This document shows positions 1-7,403 of a stretch of 38,885 nt of DNA, piece after piece. Made by a program: the position numbers and the translations under genes. The notes under the pieces were generated by a model. The model saw only the letters and a program-made list of their open reading frames with translations. It was not told the origin of the DNA and made no database searches. This DNA comes from Opitutia bacterium (GTDB lineage Bacteria; Verrucomicrobiota; Verrucomicrobiia; Opitutales; Seribacteraceae), in the NCBI GenBank assembly GCA_018645725.1, contig JABGWD010000455.1:1-38885 (forward strand). The letters run 5' to 3'. Within the stretch, counting starts at the first letter, position 1. The number at the start of each line of letters is the position of its first letter.

Positions 1-378
1 CACGTCCAGACGCGTCCGTTCCTGTCCGTTTGATTCACTCATGTCCAAGGCCAACATGGAAGCCGATAGGTCGATCGCCAATACGATGTCAACCCCGCTC
101 GAAAGAACGGTTTCCGTGCTTCGATCGTATTGGGGTCTGGAAATGGCAAGAATGAGAAAGGCCACGGACGAGTGACGAAGCAGTTGGGGAATCCATGTTT
201 TGAAGCCGCTTTTGCCTGATTTTGCCCTACTGATGGTGTCCAGAGTCGAAAACCGCAAGGCCGAGTTTTCGATTTGTCCCTTTAGCCGAAGCCATATGAC
301 CAGGGGGATTGCAATCAGCAACAAAAGCCAATGCGGTTCCGCAAGCGCAAGACGATCCCATTCGATGAAGTCGATCAT
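1..378 (-). CDS. VWA-domain membrane protein (BatA-like), C-terminus truncated by window start
   Basis: Reverse-strand reading from ATG at 378: MIDFIEWDRLALAEPHWLLLLIAIPLVIWLRLKG...GVDIVLAIDLSASMLALDMSESNG; N-terminal TM plus MIDAS-like D-L-S-A-S; ATGA overlap with the next gene at 375-378; follows MoxR/DUF58/DUF4381-like genes. Confidence 0.85.
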   Translation of the reverse strand, partial: MIDFIEWDRLALAEPHWLLLLIAIPLVIWLRLKGQIENSALRFSTLDTISRAKSGKSGFKTWIPQLLRHSSVAFLILAISRPQYDRSTETVLSSGVDIVLAIDLSASMLALDMSESNGQERTRLDV

Positions 379-986
379 TTCGAATTTGTCGCGTTTGCCG
401 GCTCCGGTTTCATTTTCTCTTCCTGAAGCCTCATGTGGGTATCTTTTACGATATGGAGAGCGGTGTTGAGAAGTTGATTCATTTCATCTTGCCCCATGAG
501 TTCCTTGGAATACTTGACGCGGTCGCCCCGTTCCACGAATTCGCGCAGAAGGTCCTCGTAGCGATTGCGAAAAAAAGCATGAGAAACAATTTCACGCATG
601 AATTCTTCGCTTGTCAGCTCCATGGCGGGCACCTTGAAAAGCTTTTCCACGTAGACCCGGAGGATCTCGGAAAGCCTGAAAACAAAAGGTTTTGGCTGCA
701 GGCCAGGCTTTCTGCCTTGGAGTTCTGCGATATTGTCAATCGCTTCCTGATAGGGATCGACAGGAGGGGGAATGACCTGTTCGACCGATGAGGCTGATCG
801 TTTGCGAAAATATATCCATGTCAAAAGCCCTGCGAAAAGAAGCAGAGCGAGCAGACCGAAGGCCAAGGAGTTCTCGCCGATTATCTGTGTCAATGGTTTG
901 AATACGGGGATTGGCTGATCCTTCTGGATTGACGGATCCAACCAGGATGTCTCGCCTTGGACTCGAAACGGATTACTCCAATTCAT
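375..986 (-). CDS. DUF4381-like single-pass membrane protein of MoxR/VWA operon
   Basis: 203-aa ORF with one TM (LAFGLLALLLFAGLLTWIYF) and a helical C-terminus; position between DUF58 and VWA genes; ATGA overlaps on both sides. Confidence 0.7.
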   Translation of the reverse strand: MNWSNPFRVQGETSWLDPSIQKDQPIPVFKPLTQIIGENSLAFGLLALLLFAGLLTWIYFRKRSASSVEQVIPPPVDPYQEAIDNIAELQGRKPGLQPKPFVFRLSEILRVYVEKLFKVPAMELTSEEFMREIVSHAFFRNRYEDLLREFVERGDRVKYSKELMGQDEMNQLLNTALHIVKDTHMRLQEEKMKPEPANATNSK

Positions 987-1915
987 CGGTTTCTTCGAAC
1001 CTCCCGCATGCGAAAGAATTCTTGTAGGGTACCGATGTAATCGGAGTCGGTCGCGAATTCAAAACTGTCGACTCCTCTTCTTCGCAACCTTTTGCCAAAC
1101 TCCTCCCGCTCTTCCTTGAGGGTTTGGGCATATTCTTCCCTGAAATTTGCCTGAGAAGTGTCGACGATGATTTTTTCACCGGTTTCAGCATCTTCAAGCC
1201 GAACGATGCCTACGTTTGGTATTTCCAACTCGCAAGGGTCGTGAATGCGCGCGCAAACCAAGTCATGCTTGCGGCGAGTGGCGGCCAATTCCTTGAAAAA
1301 CAGATCTTCGAGGGATTCTTCCGTCGAGTCATATTCAGGGATGATGAAATCGGAAAGGAGAAAGACGACTGCCCTTCTTCTCATTACGCGGTTGATGAAC
1401 CGCAATCCTTCGTTCAAGTCCGTTCCCTTGCTTTGGTTGGGATGAAAAAGAACTTCCCGAAGAATTCTCAGGACGTGTTTTTGACCTTTGTTGGGGGGGA
1501 GGTATTTCTCGACTTGATCCGAGAAAAGCAAAAGTCCGATTTTGTCCCCGTTCTTGTTTGCCGAGAATGCCAAGAGGGATCCCAGTTCGGCCAGTCTCTC
1601 TCGCTTGCTCCGCTTGGTTGAGCCAAAGGTCCCGCTTTCGCTTACGTCAATGGCCAAGAGAATGGTCAGTTCCCTTTCCTCCCTGTATTGTTTTACGAAG
1701 GGCGTTCCCATTTTTGCGGTGACATTCCAATCAATGGATCGAACTTCGTCTCCCGCCTGATATTCCCGCACTTCCTCGAAATCGATTCCCTGTCCCTTGA
1801 ACGCACTGTGATAGGAACCGGCCAAGGCTTCCGAAACCAGGCGATTCGAGCGAATTTCGATTTGCCTGACCTTGCGGAGGATTTCACGGGTGAATTCTTG
1901 GTCCGGTTGGTCCAT
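983..1915 (-). CDS. DUF58 domain-containing protein
   Basis: 310 aa; GQGIDFEEVREYQAGDEVRSIDWNVTAKMGTPFVKQYREERELTILLAIDVSESG is the typical DUF58 signature. Confidence 0.92.
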   Translation of the reverse strand: MDQPDQEFTREILRKVRQIEIRSNRLVSEALAGSYHSAFKGQGIDFEEVREYQAGDEVRSIDWNVTAKMGTPFVKQYREERELTILLAIDVSESGTFGSTKRSKRERLAELGSLLAFSANKNGDKIGLLLFSDQVEKYLPPNKGQKHVLRILREVLFHPNQSKGTDLNEGLRFINRVMRRRAVVFLLSDFIIPEYDSTEESLEDLFFKELAATRRKHDLVCARIHDPCELEIPNVGIVRLEDAETGEKIIVDTSQANFREEYAQTLKEEREEFGKRLRRRGVDSFEFATDSDYIGTLQEFFRMREVRRNR

Positions 1916-1945
1916 ATGGAAATGAATTGAGGAAAAAGGATCGAA

Positions 1946-2959
1946 TCAGGGAACGGGCACCGTCTCGAAAATCTTTTTGATGATGTCGTCGCTCGTGACG
2001 CTTTCGGCTTCCGCTTCGTAGCTTACGATTACTCTGTGTCGCAGGACGTCGAGTCCAACGTCCTTGATGTCTTGCGGGGTTACGAAGCTTCTGCCTTGCA
2101 TGAAGGCAACGGCTTTGGAGGCCAACGCCAGGCTGATGGTGGCTCGGGGGGATGCTCCGAACCGGATGAAAGCAGCCAATTCCGATGCCCCGCAAAGGCC
2201 CGGATCCCGGGTGGCGAGAACCACGTCGACGAGATAGGCCTTGAGTTTGTCGTCCAAGTAAATGCCGTCGATCAGTTTTCTTGAGCGGAAAATGGTCTCG
2301 GCATCCACAACGGGGTTGACCTCATGGATTACCGAAACGTTCGCGTTGGCCTCGAGTATCTTAAGCTCTTCTTCACGATTGGGATAATCCACAAGCAATT
2401 TGAGCATGAATCTGTCCATTTGGGCTTCCGGGAGAGGGTAGGTGCCCTCTTGGTCAATGGGGTTCTCGGTGGCGAGAACCAAAAAGGGTTGGGGCAGAGG
2501 GAACGTTTCGTCTCCGATCGTGACCTGCCTCTCCTGCATGCCTTCGAGTAGAGCGCTTTGTACTTTGGCCGGAGCCCGGTTGATTTCGTCCGCCAGCAAC
2601 AGGTTTGCGAAAATCGGACCCTTTTTGGTTGTGAACTCACCCTTGTTCGGGCTGTAAATCAAGGTTCCGACCACGTCGGCGGGGAGCAAGTCGGGCGTGA
2701 ATTGGATACGCTTGAATTCCGCGCGCATGCATTGGGCGAGCGTCTTTACGGCAAGGGTCTTGGCAAGACCGGGTACTCCTTCGAGCAAGACGTGTCCATT
2801 GGCCAATAACCCGACGATCAGTCGATCGACCAGGTATTTTTGGCCAACGATGACTCGGCCCATCTCCTGACGGAGAAGGTCTACCCATGCTGCTTCGGAC
2901 TTGATGCGTTCCTGCTCTTCGGGAGCAGGAGGAAGATTGTTGCTTTGTTGTTCGATCAT
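1946..2959 (-). CDS. MoxR family AAA+ ATPase
   Basis: GVPGLAKT Walker A, LLADEINRAPAKVQSALLEGMQE Walker B, ATENPIDQEGTYPLPEAQMDRF; start set at MIEQQSNN (ATG 2959); the ORF track extends to 3061. Confidence 0.93.
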   Translation of the reverse strand: MIEQQSNNLPPAPEEQERIKSEAAWVDLLRQEMGRVIVGQKYLVDRLIVGLLANGHVLLEGVPGLAKTLAVKTLAQCMRAEFKRIQFTPDLLPADVVGTLIYSPNKGEFTTKKGPIFANLLLADEINRAPAKVQSALLEGMQERQVTIGDETFPLPQPFLVLATENPIDQEGTYPLPEAQMDRFMLKLLVDYPNREEELKILEANANVSVIHEVNPVVDAETIFRSRKLIDGIYLDDKLKAYLVDVVLATRDPGLCGASELAAFIRFGASPRATISLALASKAVAFMQGRSFVTPQDIKDVGLDVLRHRVIVSYEAEAESVTSDDIIKKIFETVPVP

Positions 2960-3125
2960 AGTGTTTGAAAATGGGGGCAAATCTCTAAGCGTAAGCAAAC
3001 GGAGCATTTGTCCAAGGCAAAAGAGCCCTTTGCCAAGAGTGAATTTCTTTTGGTTTGCCAAGAAGCGTAAGGTTGAGATTGTAGGTAGAGGAGTATATCC
3101 CTCAAACCCTCAACCTTCTCAACCC

Positions 3126-6100
3126 ATGTTTAAGTTAAGCAAGGAATCCAAGATCACCTTCATTGGTCTTTTGACCGTTCCTCTCATTTGGATTGTCCTC
3201 AATCATTTTGGCCTCTTGGATTTTTTGGAATACAAGTCGGTGGACTTGCGGTTCAAGGTAAGGGGGAACGCTTCACACAGGGAAGAACCGCTTGCCGACG
3301 AGCGGGTAACCGTTGAAGGGAACAAGACGGTCCCGAGGGTTCCCAGGGTGATGTACGTGAATTTTGATTCCGACACGCTTAGCATGGATGAGGTAGGAGA
3401 ACGCCCCTGGAATCGAGGCTTTTTCAGAGACGTCGGAAAGATATTGCTTGAGGAAGGGAAGGCGAGGGTCGTGGGGTATGACTTCATCTTTTCTCCGAAG
3501 AGCACATCGAGCATGGTTCCCGAAAGGAACGTTTTCGTCAGTGATTCGGCAATTGCCGATCTTGTGGGCAAATATCCCAATCAAGTTGTTTTGGGTTCGG
3601 CATTCACAAACGTTCAGACACCCTTCCTTAAAAACGAATTCGTTGATTTTCTCGCAGGTCCTCCCAACCTCAACGAAGGCTATGACTCCACCAAGATGGG
3701 TTTTCGTTATCCGGAGAGCCCGACTTACCCTATATTTTCTTATGGAAACGGAAAATATCTTGGTATCAACGCCCCGATAACGGTCGCTCCGAACAAGGTG
3801 GATGGGATGCAAAGAATTGTTCCTCTTTGGTTTCCGGGAGGCGGCAAGGCTCATGCATACAATGTCTTGGGTGGCAAAATGGCAAAACTGGGCCTAGAGG
3901 GAATTGACCTCAATCAATCTCGCTCTCCTACCTTGGTTGAGGATGGAGACCGGCTCAAGCTGGTTTGGAAAGAATCGAACAATACCTTGGTTGACTCTCA
4001 GCCCAATTCCATGCCTTTGGTCCGCGACCGGAGCTTTTTTCACTTTGGGGTGGAGGCATTGATGGCCTATTATGGAGTGGACGAGAAGTCCGTGGAGATT
4101 GCCGAAGGCAACAAGAATCTCGTGATCCGGAGTCTTGAGGGGGAAACCTTGGTTGATGCTTCCATGATTGAAGAACAGGGCATGGAGATCAATTGGTTTT
4201 CCAATTGGAAGGATGAGGCGGAGGCAGAAGAACTCTATTCGAAAGCAAAGGGATTCTTCAATCAGGGTGATTTTGAGGAATACGCGGCTAAGGGACCAAA
4301 GATCATACGGTTGTATCTTCAGAGGATAGAAGGACTCGAATTGCCTTCGAGTGACTCGGATTTGGTTGGCACGCTCAAGGGTTTGGAGTTTGACGAGAAA
4401 ATGTTGAAGACGGCTGAGCAGATGATCAAGGCTGCTGCGGGTAGGGTTGCTCCTGAAAAAGCGCCCGATGTTGTTGAGTTTGAAAAATTGCTTACCAAAA
4501 TTGCAGATAATTACATCCCGCCCGACTTGTTTTCCGAGTACAACCCGATGTGCGGCATCGATGACGTACTGAATTACAAAACATATTTGGAAGACAAGAA
4601 TGCTCAGGCCCGAAATGCCGATGCAGTCGTTTTGAAAATGAAAGGTGCGTTGGTTGGATTCAGAAACCTGCATTACCAGTATTCCGAACACAATGAATCC
4701 CGCGATCTTTGGGCAAAAATCAAGGAAATGAATTCAAATCCAACCAAGGAGCAAGCGATTCTTTTGGACGAGCTTTCTGCCCTTGAAAAATCATCTGAAA
4801 TCTTCAAGGGTTTTGCCGAGGAACTCCGCACAAACGAAGAAGCGGATCTGTTGGCTTCGGATTTGGGGAATCTCAATCAAAAGCTCCGTGAGTTGTCTGT
4901 TGCCCGTGACTTGAAACGCAAACTCGAAAAGTGGAAAAACCTGGAAGAGCAAAAACTCGCCATCGTAAACGAAGTAAACGAACTTAAAAAAAGGGTGGAG
5001 CAATTTCCTGCTTTGTCCGCTGTCATTCAAAAGTCGCAAATTGAGCCCAAGGAAAAGGAACTGGACTCCTTGCAAAAACAAATAGCCAAACTGGACGGTG
5101 TATCGAAAACAAGGTTGGAAGAGCAAAAACTCGCCATCGTAAACGAAGTAAACGAACTTAAAAAAAGGGTGGAGCAATTTCCTGCCTTGTCCGCCGTCAT
5201 TCAAAAGTCACAAATTGAACCCAAGGAAAAGGAACTGGACTCCTTGCAAAAACAAATAGCCAAACTGGATGAAATCTCCAAGGGTTCGTCCCAAGACGAG
5301 TTTTCGTCTCAAGAACTTTTGCAAAGTTCAGCTGGCGCTATTTCGAAAACAAAGGCCCTGTTGGCTTTCAACCAAGCCAAGATAAAGGAAGCTGACATTG
5401 AGAGGAATCAATATCTTTCCTTTTTCAAGCAGTTTGAAGACGCAATCGTTTTGGTTGGCCCGACGGAGGCCACTTTTCAAGATTTGTCCCCTACGCCTAT
5501 GGACAAGGATCCGATGCCGAAGGTTTCCGTCCATGGCAACGTAATCAAAACCTTGTCCAGCGGAATTTTCTTGAGAAGGACTCTTGATGGAAAGCTATCT
5601 TCTTCCCTTTTGATATTAGCCGTATGCTTGGTCGTCGGATATCTCGCCGTCAACAGCGCTCCATGGTCCAATTGGCTTGGGGCGATCGTCTTGGTGTTGT
5701 TCGTTGCACTGGCCTTTTTCCTCTTTTCCAATAACCATACCATTATGCCTTTGGCCGTTCCGGCCACGGCTGGAGCGAGTACCTTCTTTCTTGGCTTGAT
5801 CGTCATGATGGTAGTCGAACAGAAAGCCAAGGGGCGCCTGAAGGGCATGTTCGGGAGTTACGTTTCAGCCGAATTAGTCGATCAGATGGTGGAGTCTGGA
5901 GAGGAACCTCACTTGGGGGGCGAAGAGACTGCAATTACTGCCTTCTTCAGTGACGTTCAGGCATTTTCGAGTTTCTCGGAATTGCTTACCCCGACGGGGC
6001 TAGTTGATCTGATGAACGAATACTTGACGGCTATGACCGACATTTTGCAGGAAGAACGCGGAACTTTGGACAAATACATCGGGGATGCGATCGTTGCGAT

Positions 6101-6773
6101 GTACGGTGCCCCTATTCCAATGAAGGACCATGCCTACCAGTCCGTAAGAACGGCCTTGCTTATGCAGGAAAAGCAACTCGAGTTGCGCGACAAGTGGGCC
6201 ATGGAGGAGGATAAATGGGGGAAGTGCTATGGCTTGGTCAAGCAAATGCAAACGCGTATCGGATGCAATACGGGGACCGCTACGGTTGGAAATATGGGTG
6301 CATTGGATCGTTTCAACTACACCATGATGGGAGATATGGTTAATCTGGCCGCCCGGTGCGAGAGTGGTGCCAAGGCCTATGGCGCTTACATCATGATTAC
6401 CGAGGAGACGAAACTTGCGTCCGAAAAAACAAAGGACGACATTGCATTTCGATACCTCGACAAAATCGTGGTCAAGGGGCGTTCGCAACCCGTTTCAATG
6501 TACGAACCGACTGGGTTCATGGCCGACTTGGGCCAGGAGACTCAGGATTGCTTGGATTGCTTCAGGCAGGGCATAGACAAGTATTTGCTTCAGGATTGGG
6601 ATAGCGCGCTCAAAATGTTCGAGAAGGCGAAGGACTTGGAGCCAAACAAGCCAGGCATTACGCCCGGGGTGAAGGACAACCCATCCATGATCTTGATCGA
6701 CAGATGCCAAGTGATGAAGGAGAACCCTCCTGGCGACGATTGGGATGGGGTTTACGTCATGACGAGCAAATAA
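3126..6773 (+). CDS. CHASE2 domain-containing class III adenylate/guanylate cyclase with large extracytoplasmic coiled-coil insert
   Basis: MFKLSKESKITFIGLLTVPLIWIVLNHFGLLDFLEYKSVDLRFKVRG (CHASE2 N-terminus), FKQFEDAIVLVGPTEATFQDLSPTP...VSVHGNVIKTL (CHASE2 C-terminus), three TMs, cyclase motifs FFSDVQAFSSFSE, DKYIGDAIVAMYGAP, GCNTGTATVGNMG, YTMMGDMVNLAARCE; start set at ATG 3126 (ORF track begins 2901). Confidence 0.92.
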   Translation: MFKLSKESKITFIGLLTVPLIWIVLNHFGLLDFLEYKSVDLRFKVRGNASHREEPLADERVTVEGNKTVPRVPRVMYVNFDSDTLSMDEVGERPWNRGFFRDVGKILLEEGKARVVGYDFIFSPKSTSSMVPERNVFVSDSAIADLVGKYPNQVVLGSAFTNVQTPFLKNEFVDFLAGPPNLNEGYDSTKMGFRYPESPTYPIFSYGNGKYLGINAPITVAPNKVDGMQRIVPLWFPGGGKAHAYNVLGGKMAKLGLEGIDLNQSRSPTLVEDGDRLKLVWKESNNTLVDSQPNSMPLVRDRSFFHFGVEALMAYYGVDEKSVEIAEGNKNLVIRSLEGETLVDASMIEEQGMEINWFSNWKDEAEAEELYSKAKGFFNQGDFEEYAAKGPKIIRLYLQRIEGLELPSSDSDLVGTLKGLEFDEKMLKTAEQMIKAAAGRVAPEKAPDVVEFEKLLTKIADNYIPPDLFSEYNPMCGIDDVLNYKTYLEDKNAQARNADAVVLKMKGALVGFRNLHYQYSEHNESRDLWAKIKEMNSNPTKEQAILLDELSALEKSSEIFKGFAEELRTNEEADLLASDLGNLNQKLRELSVARDLKRKLEKWKNLEEQKLAIVNEVNELKKRVEQFPALSAVIQKSQIEPKEKELDSLQKQIAKLDGVSKTRLEEQKLAIVNEVNELKKRVEQFPALSAVIQKSQIEPKEKELDSLQKQIAKLDEISKGSSQDEFSSQELLQSSAGAISKTKALLAFNQAKIKEADIERNQYLSFFKQFEDAIVLVGPTEATFQDLSPTPMDKDPMPKVSVHGNVIKTLSSGIFLRRTLDGKLSSSLLILAVCLVVGYLAVNSAPWSNWLGAIVLVLFVALAFFLFSNNHTIMPLAVPATAGASTFFLGLIVMMVVEQKAKGRLKGMFGSYVSAELVDQMVESGEEPHLGGEETAITAFFSDVQAFSSFSELLTPTGLVDLMNEYLTAMTDILQEERGTLDKYIGDAIVAMYGAPIPMKDHAYQSVRTALLMQEKQLELRDKWAMEEDKWGKCYGLVKQMQTRIGCNTGTATVGNMGALDRFNYTMMGDMVNLAARCESGAKAYGAYIMITEETKLASEKTKDDIAFRYLDKIVVKGRSQPVSMYEPTGFMADLGQETQDCLDCFRQGIDKYLLQDWDSALKMFEKAKDLEPNKPGITPGVKDNPSMILIDRCQVMKENPPGDDWDGVYVMTSK
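4942..5095 (+). repeat. Tandem duplication copy 1 (period 174 bp) inside the cyclase gene
   Basis: Encodes LEEQKLAIVNEVNELKKRVEQFPALSAVIQKSQIEPKEKELDSLQKQIAKLD, identical in protein to copy 2. Confidence 0.95.
5116..5269 (+). repeat. Tandem duplication copy 2 (period 174 bp) inside the cyclase gene
   Basis: By eye, differs from copy 1 at four positions in 154 bp, all synonymous (GCT/GCC, GCT/GCC, TCG/TCA, GAG/GAA); the next base (GAC/GAT) is also synonymous. Confidence 0.95.
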
Positions 6774-6815
6774 GCTCGGTTGCTTCGACTTTGTTCGTTG
6801 GAATGGGCCTCAGCC

Positions 6816-7397
6816 TTAGCTCTTGAAGTAATCCGGTTCGTTTCCCGGCTTCCATTTGACGTTGCATCCCATGCTCGGATACTGAGGCTCGGGCGGGGGA
6901 TCTCGCTGGAGAAGCCGGTCAATCGCATTCTTGAGGTCGACTCCGTTTACGGAAATTCCGTTTCCGGGTCTGGACTCGTCGTATCTACCCCTATAGTAAA
7001 GGGAGAGTTCATGGTCGAAGAGGAAAAAATCCGGTGTGCACGCGGCCTTGTAGGATTTGGCGACGCTTTGTGATTCATCATAAAGATAGGGGAAACGGAA
7101 GCCACTGTCGATGGCCAGTTCCCTCATCTTGGAAGGGCTGTCGGCAGGGTATTTCTCTACGTTATTGGAGGAAATCAGGTAAACCGCAATGTTTTCGCTT
7201 TCCAATTGGTTGAAGTATTCGGTGAAATGCTCGAGCAGGTGAATGACAAACGGGCAGTGGTTGCACACGAAGGCAACGACATGACCGGTGCTCTCGTTCT
7301 GCTTGATCGTGACGGTCTTTTGGTTGGTGACGTTCAAAAGCTCGAAGGAAGGGGCTTTTGTTCCGATGGGAATCATTGTCGAGGGTGTGGCAACCAT
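6816..7397 (-). CDS. Thioredoxin-like/AhpC-TSA family redoxin
   Basis: PIGTKAPSFELLNVTNQKTVTIKQ...VVAFVCNHCPFVIHLLEHF; CxxC-type NHC motif, KAACTPDFFLFD cis-Pro region; start may be at the internal Met MIPIGT. Confidence 0.85.
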   Translation of the reverse strand: MVATPSTMIPIGTKAPSFELLNVTNQKTVTIKQNESTGHVVAFVCNHCPFVIHLLEHFTEYFNQLESENIAVYLISSNNVEKYPADSPSKMRELAIDSGFRFPYLYDESQSVAKSYKAACTPDFFLFDHELSLYYRGRYDESRPGNGISVNGVDLKNAIDRLLQRDPPPEPQYPSMGCNVKWKPGNEPDYFKS

Positions 7398-7403
7398 GGT
7401 AAT

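Noticed and set aside
3894-4691. 265-aa minus-strand ORF opposite the cyclase
   Set aside because: Antisense to the CHASE2 region with no recognisable motif
4942-5269. Duplicated segment considered as a mobile element or CRISPR-like repeat
   Set aside because: Only two units, in frame within a coiled coil, with no spacers, terminal repeats or transposase
6774-6815. Possible bidirectional terminator between the cyclase and redoxin genes
   Set aside because: Only a short CGAGC/GCTCG stem around the cyclase stop codon and no clear T-tract; too weak to call
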